A stretch of 64,000 bases of DNA from Pseudofulvimonas gallinarii. Its GTDB lineage: Bacteria > Pseudomonadota > Gammaproteobacteria > Xanthomonadales > UBA2363. The translations under genes were made by a program, and so were the position numbers. Shown here in pieces: positions 1 through 8,964 of this stretch. The DNA is taken from contig NZ_SMAF01000007.1 of the NCBI RefSeq assembly GCF_004343305.1, positions 124,001-188,000 on the forward strand, given 5' to 3'. Positions within the stretch are counted from its first letter, which is position 1, and every line of letters begins with the position of its first letter. The notes below the pieces were generated by a model that did no database searches, had not been told where the DNA came from, and was given only the letters and a program-made list of their open reading frames with translations.

Positions 1-791
1 GCGACCAGCGTGCGGCCGGCGATGTCCAGCGTCGCCGGCATCCGGCCTTCCTCGCGACCGAGATCCACGAAGCGCTGCGCCTGGCGCGCCTCGGTGTCGG
101 CGTTTACCGGATGCAGGTACACCGGCGCACGTGTCAGGCCGCGCAGCCGGTAGTCGGTGTCCGACACCAGCTCGACGACCTGGCAGTGGCGCTTGAGCAG
201 CCCGATCGCCGGCAGGAAGCGCGCCCGCTGCAGGCCGTTCCGGTACAGGTTGTCGGGCGCGGTGTTCGATGTGGTGGCAAGCATCACGCCGCGCGAGAAC
301 AGGCCTTCGAGCAGGCCCGACAGCAGCATGGCGTCGCCGATGTCGTTGACGATGAACTCGTCGAGGCACAGCACCCGGCATCGACGCGCCAGCTGCGCGG
401 CGATGTCGTCCAGCGGATCGGCCTGGCCGCGCGCGCGCAGTCCGGTCAGCTGTTCGTGCACCTGTGCCATGAAGCGGTGGAAGTGCAGGCGCTGCGCGCG
501 TCCCGAGGGCAGCGAGGCGGCGAGCAGGTCGAGGAGAAAGGTCTTGCCGCGACCGACGCCGCCCCAGAGGTACAGGCCCTGGGGCTGGACAGGTGTCCGC
601 GAGCGCCGCAGCTTCGCCAGCAGCCCGCCGGCCGGCCGGGCCGGCGCGCGCGCGGCGGCCTGGATGCGGTCGAACAGCGGCAGCAGCGCGCGCTGGCGCG
701 GATCGTCCTGCCAGCGGCCGGCGACGACTCCCGCCTCGTAGGCGGCACTGGGCGCCCGCCCGGGCATCGCCGACGAGCCGCCGTCAGCCAT
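1..791 (-). CDS. zapE: Cell division protein ZapE (AFG1-like ATPase), C-terminus beyond window edge
   Basis: P-loop ATPase of the ZapE/AFG1 family, which in Escherichia coli associates with the Z-ring during late division. The frame is open from an ATG at 791 to the left edge, so about 263 residues of a protein that is usually 360-380 long are visible. A Walker A motif (GGVGRGKT) lies near residues 77-84, and a Walker B stretch (CLDEFIVNDIGDAM) follows some 70 residues later; both match the family pattern closely. The ATG overlaps the stop codon of the upstream hydrolase by 8 bases, which implies translational coupling. The product name rests on motif recognition and is strong; the missing C-terminus cannot be assessed. 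Confidence 0.9.
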   Translation of the reverse strand, partial: MADGGSSAMPGRAPSAAYEAGVVAGRWQDDPRQRALLPLFDRIQAAARAPARPAGGLLAKLRRSRTPVQPQGLYLWGGVGRGKTFLLDLLAASLPSGRAQRLHFHRFMAQVHEQLTGLRARGQADPLDDIAAQLARRCRVLCLDEFIVNDIGDAMLLSGLLEGLFSRGVMLATTSNTAPDNLYRNGLQRARFLPAIGLLKRHCQVVELVSDTDYRLRGLTRAPVYLHPVNADTEARQAQRFVDLGREEGRMPATLDIAGRTLV

Positions 792-1476
792 CGCCGCGCA
801 AAGGCGGCAGGTTCGTCTTGACCGCGTTCTTCAGGGCGCCGCGCAGGTCCATCAGGCGGCGATGGAAGAAGTGGCCGGTTTCCGGCATGCGGATGAGCTG
901 GGGCGCCGGCTTCACCGATGCCGCCCAGTCGAATACCGCCTCCGGCTTCACGACCTCGTCCTCTTCGCCCTGGATGACCACCCACGGGCAGTCCGGACGG
1001 CGCAGGCTGGCGAAATCGAAGTTCTCCACCGCCGGGCCGACGCTGATCAGCTGGCGGACGGGCAGGCGCTGGGCGGCACGCGCGGCGACGTAGGAACCGA
1101 AGGAGAAGCCGGCCAGCCAGAGGGCATCGCCGGGGCGCACGGTCTCCAGCCAGCGCGCAATGGCCTCGACATCCTCGGCCTCGCCCTTGCCGCCGTCGTA
1201 GCTGCCGGCCGATTCGCCAACACCACGGAAGTTGAAGCGAAGCGCCGCCAGGCCCAGTTCGCGCAGGCTCCGCGACAGCATGGTCACGACCTTGTTGTGC
1301 ATCGTGCCTTCGTGCAGCGGATGCGGGTGGCAGATGATCGCCACGCCGGCCCGCGCCTCGGCGGGCTCCGGCAGTTCAAGGAAGGCCTCGATCGGTCCGG
1401 CAGGGCCGACCAGCCTCAGTTCACCGGATTCCTCCGGGAAGGTGTCGGGATTGGCAGCAGGCGGAACAACAGGCAT
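784..1476 (-). CDS. Alpha/beta hydrolase of the COG2945 type
   Basis: Cytoplasmic hydrolase of 230 residues. It has the family signature HPHPLHEGTMHNKVV near the N-terminus, the nucleophile elbow GFSFG, an acid region (VIQGEEDEVV) and a C-terminal GHFFH that supplies the likely catalytic His. Together these give a complete Ser-Asp-His triad. The reading frame stays open upstream of the chosen ATG at 1476, but that extension is proline/arginine-rich and lacks homologous features, so the short start is preferred. The gene ends 8 bases inside zapE and probably shares its transcript. The substrate is unknown; relatives are usually annotated only as predicted hydrolases. Confidence 0.82.
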   Translation of the reverse strand: MPVVPPAANPDTFPEESGELRLVGPAGPIEAFLELPEPAEARAGVAIICHPHPLHEGTMHNKVVTMLSRSLRELGLAALRFNFRGVGESAGSYDGGKGEAEDVEAIARWLETVRPGDALWLAGFSFGSYVAARAAQRLPVRQLISVGPAVENFDFASLRRPDCPWVVIQGEEDEVVKPEAVFDWAASVKPAPQLIRMPETGHFFHRRLMDLRGALKNAVKTNLPPLRGDG

Positions 1477-1838
1477 GGGCGAAGTGGGTCCGGGCAACGC
1501 CGGGCATGATAGCGCAGGCCCGCCAGCCGTCCTCAGCCTGAACCCGGGCCGACTGGCGGACCGCAATCCGGGGACCCGTGTCGAATGACCCTTGCCGCAT
1601 TCGATCAGGGTCGCCACACTCGCGACCTTTACTGAACCCGAGGGTACTGGAACACCCCGCCTTCCACCCGGAGCGCCCGCGACCGGTTTGGTGACAGGAA
1701 CAGTCACCGCCCGGGCCTAACCTCCGTTCCCGTGGATATCGCACCGGCCGAGGGAGCATCGCGCCGGCGGTTCCAGTCCGTATTCCGCGCCGATCGAGCG
1801 CCCTTCCCTCTTGCCGCCCTTGCCCAGGAATGCCGTCC
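1477..1838. other. Divergent intergenic region between hydrolase and efflux operon
   Basis: This 362-base spacer separates two divergent genes. It holds an inverted repeat at 1690-1708 and a possible minus-strand -10 element (TATCAT, complement of 1505-1510) for the hydrolase/zapE pair. I see no convincing gene or RNA in it. Confidence 0.5.
1690..1708. promoter_or_regulatory. Operator-like inverted repeat upstream of the first RND efflux pair
   Basis: GGTGAC and GTCACC form a perfect 6-base dyad around a 7-base centre, about 130 bases upstream of the adaptor start. The size and spacing suit a dimeric repressor site, but no regulator gene is adjacent. The functional reading is inference. Confidence 0.35.
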
Positions 1839-3038
1839 ATGACCCCGCGTAACGCCCGACCCGAGAAGAAGCCTTCCACCACCAAGCGCATGATCATCAT
1901 GTTGATCCTCGCCGGGGTGCTGCTGGGCGGACTGTTCGCCGTCAAGGCCATGATGTCCGCCGGCATGAACCAGTTCTTCGACAACATGCCGCAGCCGGCC
2001 GTCGCCGTCACCGCCACCGAGGTCGTGCAGCGCACCTGGCCGCAGTCGCTGGATGCCGTCGGCACGCTGGTCGCGGTGAACGGCACCGACGTCACCACCG
2101 AGTCGCCGGGCGTGATCCGGACGATCCGCTTCGAATCCGGCCAGCGCGTGAAGAAGGGCGACCTGCTGCTGCAGCTTGATGCGACCGCCGAGTCGGCCAC
2201 CCTGGCCTCGATGGAAGCGGCGCTGAAACTCGCGATCACCCAGCGCGACCGCTACCGCGAGCTGTTCAGCACCCGCCAGGCGGTCGCCCGGGCCGACCTC
2301 GACCAGCGCGAAAGCGAAGCCGAACGCCTGCAGGCCGATGTCGCGGCGCAGCGCGCGCTGATCGCCCGCAAGTCCATCCGGGCGCCGTTCGACGGCGTGC
2401 TCGGCATCCGCAAGGTCAACCTGGGCCAGTACATCAATCCCGGTGACGCCATCGTCAGCCTGCAGATGCTCGATCCGATCCACCTGAACTTCTCGCTGCC
2501 CGAACAGGAAGTCAGCCGCGTTTCCGTCGGCCAGGCGGTGACGGCGACGGTCGACGCGCTGCAGGGCCAGCGCTTCAACGGCACGATCACGGCGATCGAG
2601 TCGCAGGTGGACGCCAGCACCCGCAACTTCCTGGTGCAGGCGACGCTGGAGAATCCCGACGAAGTGTTGCGACCGGGCACCTTCGCGCGCGTCAGCAGCG
2701 ACCTGGGCGAAGCGCTGACGGCGCTGGCGGTGCCGCAGACCGCGGTGACCTTCAATCCCTACGGCAATTCGGTGTTCGTCATCACCGAAGTCGCGCGCCA
2801 GCCGGGCGAGACGGACATGATGGGCAACCCGCTGGTCGGCAACAAACTGGTCGCGCAGCAGCGCTTCATCCGTACCGGTGCGACGCGCGGCGACCTCGTG
2901 GCCGTCGTCGAAGGGCTGGACGTCGGCGAGCGGGTCGCCACCAGCGGCCTGCTGAAGCTGCGCAACGACGCCGAGGTGACCATCAACAACAAGGTCCAGC
3001 CCAGCGCAGAGGAATCGCCGGAACCGGCCAACCGCTGA
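1839..3038 (+). CDS. RND efflux periplasmic adaptor (membrane fusion protein)
   Basis: Adaptor subunit of 399 residues linking an inner-membrane RND pump to an outer-membrane channel. A single N-terminal hydrophobic segment (MIIMLILAGVLLGG) anchors it. A lipoyl/barrel-sandwich half follows (TTESPGVIRTIRFESGQ), then a coiled-coil hairpin (residues around 115-160), the second lipoyl half (SIRAPFDGVLGIRKVNLGQY) and beta-barrel and membrane-proximal domains. I use the ATG at 1839 because AGGA at 1826-1829 is correctly spaced for it, while it abuts the alternative ATG at 1830. The pump gene starts 87 bases downstream, so the two form an operon. No outer-membrane factor gene is nearby, so a TolC-like protein encoded elsewhere is presumably used. 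Substrate unknown. Confidence 0.9.
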   Translation: MTPRNARPEKKPSTTKRMIIMLILAGVLLGGLFAVKAMMSAGMNQFFDNMPQPAVAVTATEVVQRTWPQSLDAVGTLVAVNGTDVTTESPGVIRTIRFESGQRVKKGDLLLQLDATAESATLASMEAALKLAITQRDRYRELFSTRQAVARADLDQRESEAERLQADVAAQRALIARKSIRAPFDGVLGIRKVNLGQYINPGDAIVSLQMLDPIHLNFSLPEQEVSRVSVGQAVTATVDALQGQRFNGTITAIESQVDASTRNFLVQATLENPDEVLRPGTFARVSSDLGEALTALAVPQTAVTFNPYGNSVFVITEVARQPGETDMMGNPLVGNKLVAQQRFIRTGATRGDLVAVVEGLDVGERVATSGLLKLRNDAEVTINNKVQPSAEESPEPANR

Positions 3039-3125
3039 GCGCGCCGGCAGTCCATGACGTCGCCGGCCACGGCCGGCACCTGATTGCGAACGTTCCCCGG
3101 CCGGGCGCCGGAGGGAAAACGACCG

Positions 3126-6100
3126 ATGAGATTCACCGATATTTTCGTCAACAAGCCGGTGCTGGCCGTGGTGGTCAGCCTGTTCATCCTGCTCTTCGGC
3201 CTGCGCTCCTACAGCGAGCTCAACGTGCGCCAGTACCCGGAGCTGCAGAACGCCGTGGTGAACGTCAGCACCACGTATTTCGGCGCCGATGCCGACCTCA
3301 TCCAGGGCTTCATCACCACGCCGCTGGAACGCGAGATCGCCAGCGCCGAAGGCATCGAGTACCTGACCTCCAGCAGCTCGGCGGGCGTCAGCGTCATCCA
3401 GGCCTATATCCGGCTCGACCATGATCCGAACGAAGCGCTGACCCAGATCGCCGCCAAGGTGAACAAGCTGCGTGGCGAGCTGCCGCCGGAATCCGAGGAC
3501 CCGGTGATCGAACTGCAGCAGGGCCAGCAGGTCGCGGCGATGTATGTGTCGTTCGCCAGCGACCGCCTCAACGACAACCAGATCACCGACTACCTGACGC
3601 GCGTGGTGGAACCGAAACTGGCCACCATCCCGGGCGTGCAGCGCGCGCAGATCATGGGCCCCGGCGCCTTCGCCATGCGCGTGTGGATGAAGCCGGACCG
3701 GATGACGGCACTGCGCGTCACCGCCAGCGACGTGCACCTGGCGCTGCAGGCCAACAACGTGCTGTCGGCGCTGGGCCAGACCAAGGGCCAGATGGTGGCC
3801 ATGGACCTGACCGCCCGCACCGACCTGCGCACGCCGGAGGAATTCCGGCAGCTCATCGTGCGCGAGGAGGGCGGCGCCATCGTCCGCCTGGGCGACATCG
3901 CCGACGTCGAACTGGGTTCGGAGAACTACGGTTCGTCGGTGCGCATCAACGGCCAGGCCGCGACCTTCATGGGCATCTTCGTGTCGCCCGATGCCAACTC
4001 GCTCGACGTCATCACCGCCGTTCGCGAAGTCTGGGACCGGGAAATCCTGCCGCAGCTGCCGGAAGGCCTGGAGGCGACGATTCCCTACGACAGCACCGAC
4101 TCGATCCGCGATGCCATCAACGAAGTCGTGCGCACCATCGTCGAAGCGGTCGCCATCGTGATCGTGGTGATCTTCCTGTTCCTGGGATCGCTGCGCAGCG
4201 TGCTGATCCCGGCCGTGACGGTGCCTTTGTCGCTGGTCGGCGCGCTGTTCCTGATGCTGCTGATGGGCTTCACCATCAACCTGCTGACGCTGCTGGCGAT
4301 GGTGCTGGCCATCGGCATCGTGGTCGACGACGCCATCATCGTGCTCGAGAACATCCACCGCCACATCGAGGAAGGCAAGTCGCCCAAGGAGGCGGCGCTG
4401 ATCGGCGCCCGTGAACTGGCGTGGCCGGTGGTTGCGATGACCACGACGCTGATCGCCGTCTACCTGCCGATCGGTTTCCAGGGCGGCCTCACCGGCGTGC
4501 TGTTCACCGAGTTCGCCTTCACGCTGGCCGGCGCCGTGTTGCTGTCCGGCATCATCGCGCTGACGCTGACGCCGATGATGTGCTCGCGCATCCTCAAACC
4601 GCATGCCCACGGCAGCAAGGGCCGCCTGGAAGCCTGGCTGGACCGCCTCTTCGAGGGACTGCGCAGCAGCTACCAGCGCCGCCTGCACGGCGCGCTGGAG
4701 ACAAAGTCGGTGATCGCGATCTTCGGCCTGATCGTGTTCGTGTCCTGCGCCTTCCTCTACACCACGGCGCCGAAGGAGCCGGCGCCGCTGGAAGACGAGG
4801 GCTTCATCTTCTCCATCGGCATGGCCGACGCCTACACGACGCTGGACTACATCGAGCGCTATACCGAGGAGATGACCGAGATCGTCTCGGAGATTCCCGA
4901 GGTCGATGATTTCTTCCTGTTCAATGGCGGTTTCGCCGGCATGGGTGGCTCGAATTCGGCGCTGGCCGGTTTCGTGCTGAAGCCCTGGAGCGAGCGATCG
5001 CGTTCGACCAACCAGGTGCTGCAGCAGGAGCTGCAGCCGAAGCTGGGCGAGATCACCGGCCTGAACGTGTTCGCGCTGGTCCCGCCATCGCTGCCCAGCG
5101 CCGGTGGCGACGGTGGCGGCGAGTTCCTGATCGGCGGCGTCGGTTCGCTGGAGCTGCTGTCGGAACTGGCCGACGAGATCCTCAACCGCGCCTATGCCTC
5201 CAAGCGCTTCATCTTCCTCGACAAGGACCTGAAGATCGACAAGCCGCGCATCGAGGTGAACATCGACCGCGACAAGGCGGCGATGCTCGGCATCGACATG
5301 CGCACGCTGGCGGCCGACATGGCCGCGATGCTGTCCGGCGGCTACACCAACCGCTTCGCCATGCAGAACCGCTCCTACCGCGTGATCCCGCAGGTGCAGC
5401 GCAGCGACCGCCTCAATGCCGAACAGCTGCAGCAGTACTACACGCGCACGCGCAGCGGCGAACTGGTACCGCTGTCGACGCTGGTGACACTGAAGGAAAG
5501 CACGCAGCCGCAGACGCTGAAACGCTTCCAGCAGCTCAACGCGGTGGGCATTACCTTCGCGCCGCGGCCGGGCGTATCCAAGGGCGAGGCGCTGGCGGTG
5601 CTGGAACAGGCCGCCGCGGAAGTCCTGCCTCAGGGCTACAGCGTCGACTACGCCGGCGAGTCGCGCCAGTTCAAGCAGGAGGGCGCGACCATGCTGGTGA
5701 CGCTGCTGTTCGCGCTGGTGATCATTTTCCTGGTGCTGGCGGCGCAGTTCGAGAGCTTCCGCGACGCGCTGATCATGCTGGTGACGGTACCGATGGCGAT
5801 CAGCGGCGCGCTGTTCGTGATCAACCTGCTGGCGATCGTCGGCGGCATCCTCGGCATGATGCAGATCGAGGCCTTCCCGGGCATGAGCATCAACATCTAC
5901 ACCCAGGTCGGCCTGGTGACGCTGGTCGGCGTGATCTCCAAGCACGGCATCCTGATCGTCGAATTCGCCAATGCCCTGCAGATCGAGAAGGGCCTGAGCA
6001 AGCGCGAGGCGATCGAAGAGGCGTCCGGCATCCGCCTGCGTCCGGTGCTGATGACCACGGCGGCGCTGGTGTTCGCGATGATCCCGCTGCTGATCGCCAG

Positions 6101-6302
6101 CGGACCGGGCGCTGCGGCGCGCTTCTCGATGGGCGTGACCATCGCGGCCGGCATGTCGATCGGCACGCTGTTCACGCTGTTCGTGCTGCCGGCGTTCTAC
6201 CTGTACCTGGCGCGCGACCACCGCAGCGGCCATTCCGCGGAAGGCGTGCCAGCGCCGTCGGACCTGCCGTCGGCGGGCCTCGGCGACGCGATCAAGGCCT
6301 GA
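3126..6302 (+). CDS. RND multidrug efflux permease (AcrB/MexI-like)
   Basis: Inner-membrane proton-driven drug exporter of 1058 residues, the usual length for the HAE1-type RND family. It has the two-fold architecture of twelve membrane segments and two large periplasmic loops. The proton-relay pair Asp-Asp in the fourth segment is present (LAIGIVVDDAIIVLENI). The N-terminus MRFTDIFVNKPVLAVV is typical of MexI/VmeI-like pumps. A GGAGGGAAAA ribosome site precedes the ATG at 3126. It is cotranscribed with the upstream adaptor and followed by a strong hairpin. Substrates cannot be told from sequence. Confidence 0.93.
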   Translation: MRFTDIFVNKPVLAVVVSLFILLFGLRSYSELNVRQYPELQNAVVNVSTTYFGADADLIQGFITTPLEREIASAEGIEYLTSSSSAGVSVIQAYIRLDHDPNEALTQIAAKVNKLRGELPPESEDPVIELQQGQQVAAMYVSFASDRLNDNQITDYLTRVVEPKLATIPGVQRAQIMGPGAFAMRVWMKPDRMTALRVTASDVHLALQANNVLSALGQTKGQMVAMDLTARTDLRTPEEFRQLIVREEGGAIVRLGDIADVELGSENYGSSVRINGQAATFMGIFVSPDANSLDVITAVREVWDREILPQLPEGLEATIPYDSTDSIRDAINEVVRTIVEAVAIVIVVIFLFLGSLRSVLIPAVTVPLSLVGALFLMLLMGFTINLLTLLAMVLAIGIVVDDAIIVLENIHRHIEEGKSPKEAALIGARELAWPVVAMTTTLIAVYLPIGFQGGLTGVLFTEFAFTLAGAVLLSGIIALTLTPMMCSRILKPHAHGSKGRLEAWLDRLFEGLRSSYQRRLHGALETKSVIAIFGLIVFVSCAFLYTTAPKEPAPLEDEGFIFSIGMADAYTTLDYIERYTEEMTEIVSEIPEVDDFFLFNGGFAGMGGSNSALAGFVLKPWSERSRSTNQVLQQELQPKLGEITGLNVFALVPPSLPSAGGDGGGEFLIGGVGSLELLSELADEILNRAYASKRFIFLDKDLKIDKPRIEVNIDRDKAAMLGIDMRTLAADMAAMLSGGYTNRFAMQNRSYRVIPQVQRSDRLNAEQLQQYYTRTRSGELVPLSTLVTLKESTQPQTLKRFQQLNAVGITFAPRPGVSKGEALAVLEQAAAEVLPQGYSVDYAGESRQFKQEGATMLVTLLFALVIIFLVLAAQFESFRDALIMLVTVPMAISGALFVINLLAIVGGILGMMQIEAFPGMSINIYTQVGLVTLVGVISKHGILIVEFANALQIEKGLSKREAIEEASGIRLRPVLMTTAALVFAMIPLLIASGPGAAARFSMGVTIAAGMSIGTLFTLFVLPAFYLYLARDHRSGHSAEGVPAPSDLPSAGLGDAIKA

Positions 6303-6313
6303 TCCCGGCCCAT

Positions 6314-6342
6314 CCTGCCGCCGCCTGACCGGCGGCGGCAGG
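6314..6342 (+). terminator. Hairpin after the first RND operon
   Basis: CCTGCCGCCGCC and GGCGGCGGCAGG form a perfect 12-base stem with a 5-base loop, 11 bases after the permease stop. There is no T-run, so it may be a Rho-assisted or structural 3' end and not a classical intrinsic terminator. Confidence 0.6.
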
Positions 6343-6450
6343 CCACGGCCGTGCCGACCCGATCGGACGCCGTCGGTCGCCGGTCGATGGCGGCCGACCG
6401 TGGGCCTTGGGCTTCATGTGCGCGCCGAAGCCCGCCACGTTGCACGAGGC

Positions 6451-6753
6451 GGGTTGCGCCCTCCCGATGTGGCGGAGGGTGCGCTGCCCGCCGCTGCAAC
6501 CAGCGCCTGTCGACCGACAACGGCGCCGCTGCATCCGTTCATCCGGGCCCGATGCCGTTGCCGCTGCAACGGGCGGTGAAACTTCCGCTGTCGTTGAGTC
6601 GGGTTTCACCTTTCCGATGTGGCGAATGATGCGCTAGGCGCCGCTGCGACCCGCGCCTGTCGGGCGAAAATGGTGCGACTGCATGCGTCCATCCGTTGCT
6701 TCCGATGCCGAGGCCGCTGCAGCTGGAAATGGAACGTCCGCTGTCGCCGGCGA
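6451..6753. repeat. Imperfect tandem repeat, two copies of about 150 bases
   Basis: Copy 1 spans about 6451-6600 and copy 2 about 6601-6753. They align with a period of 150, sharing blocks such as CCGATGTGGCG (6464 and 6614), GCGCCTGT (6503 and 6653), GCATCCGT/GCATGCGT and CCGCTGTCG near the ends. One 3-base insertion distinguishes copy 2. Divergence is substantial, so the duplication is old or the copies arrived separately. It may belong to a dispersed intergenic repeat family. Confidence 0.6.
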
Positions 6754-7078
6754 CGCCATTGCGGTGTCGAGGCAATCAGGCCGGGCCGGCATGGGCGGTA
6801 CCAGACCGCACCTCCTGAAGGACGTCGCGGTCGAGGAATGGAGCGCTTCGGTTTCCGGGCCCGCCGGGTGGCCGCGTTGCGTGGGCGGACGCCGGGTCGG
6901 CACCGGCGCGGCGGATCCCACGTGGCAGGCGCGGCATCCCGCGTCGCGCAGCGGAGCTGAGCGAATCCCGGTCATCCCTCAGATGGCTGGACACCAGGCA
7001 AGTGACGCTGCCGCGGACGCCCGGGCGCCAGCTGGTGGCAGGACGCGCGGAATCCGGCCGCGTCTCCGTTCCCCCGGC

Positions 7079-8959
7079 TCAGGGCTGGATATCGACCCAG
7101 ACCGGATCGTGGTCGGAGCTGCGCCAGGGTTCGGCGGCGTACAGGCGGCGGCCGCTGCGGCTGTCGCCGTCATAGGCGAACTCCGGCAGCTCGTCGGCAT
7201 TGATCGCCCAGACGCCGGCGCCGAGGACGCGCGCAGCGAGATCACTGCCCGCCAGCGCATGATCGAGCAGGCCGGCCTGGCCCTGGTACACATAGCTGTG
7301 CGGTGGCGGCGCATCCTCCGGCGCCTGCCCGGCGAGCACGTCGCGATAGCCCTGCCCGGTCAGGACGCGGACCGGGTCTTCCCGGCGGTAGGCGTTGAGG
7401 TCGCCGAGGATGAGTGCGGCGCCGGCGCCGATGCCGGCCGGATCGCTGGCCAGCCACTGCGCGAGGCGCTCGGCACTGTCGCGGCGCACGGCGTTGTAGC
7501 AGGCCTGGCCGTCGCCCTTGTCGACATTGGCCTCGTTGGCGTCGGCGCAGCCGCCCTTGGACTTGAAGTGGTTGACCACGACGAGGAAGGGCCGGCCTTC
7601 GCCGGACAGCGGGCGGAACGCCTGCGCCAGCGGCATGCGGCTGTCGCTGTCGAACGGGCCGCTGTCGAGCGTGTACGCCGCCCCGACCGGTTCGACGCGG
7701 TCGGCGCGGTAGAGCAGGCCGACGCTGATCACATCGGCGCCGAGGCGGTCCAGCCCGGCGGGCTGCACGGCCCGCCAGACGCTTTCCTTGCCGCGGGGCG
7801 GCGGCGCCAGCGCGTCGGCCAGTTCGAGGATGGCGCTGCCGCTGTCGTAACCGTCGTTCTCGATCTCCATCAGCGCCAGCACGTCGGCGTCGAGCTGACG
7901 CATGGCCGCCACGAGCTTGTTGCGCTGGCGCTGCTGCAGTTCGCGGCTGGCGGCGCCACGGTCGGTCGGAAAACCTCCACCGCTGCCGTCGCCGTTGAAG
8001 AAGTTCAGGACATTGAAGCTGGCGATGCGCAGCCCGTCCTCGGCACGCGCCGGGGCGGCGGGGCGGGGCGCCTGTTCGACGGCGACGATGGGACGCGCCA
8101 GCTGCAGGCGCCAGCGGCCCAGGCGATGGTCGATCACCCCTTCCAGTCCACGCAGCTGGCTGCCGACGCGATACGGCGCCTGTGCCGACACCGGCACGGG
8201 CAGTTGCCAGAGCGACCTCGGGTACTCGCCGTCGCGGCCGTCATCGACGACCAGGCTGCGCTGACGGTTCTCGTTCTCGGCGCGGCGCGCCTGCGGACCC
8301 GGGCGCGCGACTTCGGTGGCGGCGTACAGGCGCTGGTCGCCAAAGGCGATGGTCAGCTCGCCGAAGCGCAGCAGCGATTCGTTTCCGCTGAGGACAACGG
8401 GGCCGGGTACGTGCACGTACATGCCGGACAGCCGCGACCAGTCCTCCGGCGGCCGGGTCAGCTCCAGCCGTGGTGCGGACCCGCTGCCGCAGGCTTCGAT
8501 GCGCTCGACGTCGCGCAGCGCCCAGGTCGCGGCCGCACGGTCGTCGCTGCGCGACCACTTCCCGGATACGCGCAGGCGCTCGCCGCTCTTCGGCCGCAGC
8601 GCGGTGCCACGGGCCTCGACGAACACGCCTTCCGGCGTGCGCTCGTCGCCGTCGTCCTCGCCGTCGGCGCTCTGCAGGAAGAATCCGCCGAGGCCATCGA
8701 GGTAGACGGCGCTGACCACGCCCTCGACGGTGACGCGACCGAACTCGGCGATGCCGGCGCCACTGCGACGCGGCAGGCTGGCGATGGCGGTGGCGGCGCC
8801 ACCGCAGACATCCTGCTGTGCGGCCGGCGCCGGATCGGACGCGGTCGCCGCAGGACGACCGTCATCGCAGCCGTACAGGGCGGCGAACAGGGCCAGGGCA
8901 AGGGCCGGACGGCATGACGCCGCCCGCAGGCGGCGTCCGGAGCAGTGGCGCACGGCCAT
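7079..8959 (-). CDS. Extracellular endonuclease/exonuclease/phosphatase-family lipoprotein (ExeM/NucH-like)
   Basis: Predicted surface or secreted nuclease of 626 residues. From the ATG at 8959 the N-terminus is a lipoprotein signal with a lipobox ending LYGC. An OB-like domain follows (about 60-330). The catalytic exonuclease-endonuclease-phosphatase domain occupies the C-terminal half: ASFNVLNFFNGDG, ALMEIENDGY, NHFKSKGG and the terminal SDHDPVWVDI. These are the metal-binding and catalytic motifs of ExeM-type DNases, which degrade extracellular DNA. The start lies 5 bases after the cytochrome stop, so the two genes are probably one transcript. An upstream in-frame start at 8989 would lie inside the cytochrome gene and is less likely. 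Confidence 0.85.
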   Translation of the reverse strand: MAVRHCSGRRLRAASCRPALALALFAALYGCDDGRPAATASDPAPAAQQDVCGGAATAIASLPRRSGAGIAEFGRVTVEGVVSAVYLDGLGGFFLQSADGEDDGDERTPEGVFVEARGTALRPKSGERLRVSGKWSRSDDRAAATWALRDVERIEACGSGSAPRLELTRPPEDWSRLSGMYVHVPGPVVLSGNESLLRFGELTIAFGDQRLYAATEVARPGPQARRAENENRQRSLVVDDGRDGEYPRSLWQLPVPVSAQAPYRVGSQLRGLEGVIDHRLGRWRLQLARPIVAVEQAPRPAAPARAEDGLRIASFNVLNFFNGDGSGGGFPTDRGAASRELQQRQRNKLVAAMRQLDADVLALMEIENDGYDSGSAILELADALAPPPRGKESVWRAVQPAGLDRLGADVISVGLLYRADRVEPVGAAYTLDSGPFDSDSRMPLAQAFRPLSGEGRPFLVVVNHFKSKGGCADANEANVDKGDGQACYNAVRRDSAERLAQWLASDPAGIGAGAALILGDLNAYRREDPVRVLTGQGYRDVLAGQAPEDAPPPHSYVYQGQAGLLDHALAGSDLAARVLGAGVWAINADELPEFAYDGDSRSGRRLYAAEPWRSSDHDPVWVDIQP

Positions 8960-8964
8960 CAGCC

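Larger units (their letters stand above)
6303..7078. other. 776-base gene-free region
   Basis: The region lies between the end of the efflux permease and the 3' end of the nuclease gene. It holds the hairpin at 6314-6342 and the two-copy tandem repeat at 6451-6753. Open frames on both strands are arginine-rich, low in complexity and lack ribosome sites, so I see no credible gene. Confidence 0.5.

Noticed and set aside
1704-6233. A 1509-codon open frame on the minus strand
   Set aside because: It is antiparallel to the efflux adaptor and permease, is dominated by His/Arg/Gln runs and has no ribosome site or domain. Such frames arise from high third-position GC in the real genes.
6683-8917. 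Long plus-strand frame opposite the extracellular nuclease
   Set aside because: The minus strand has a signal peptide and catalytic nuclease motifs; the plus-strand translation is Ala/Gly/Arg/His-rich with no recognisable fold.
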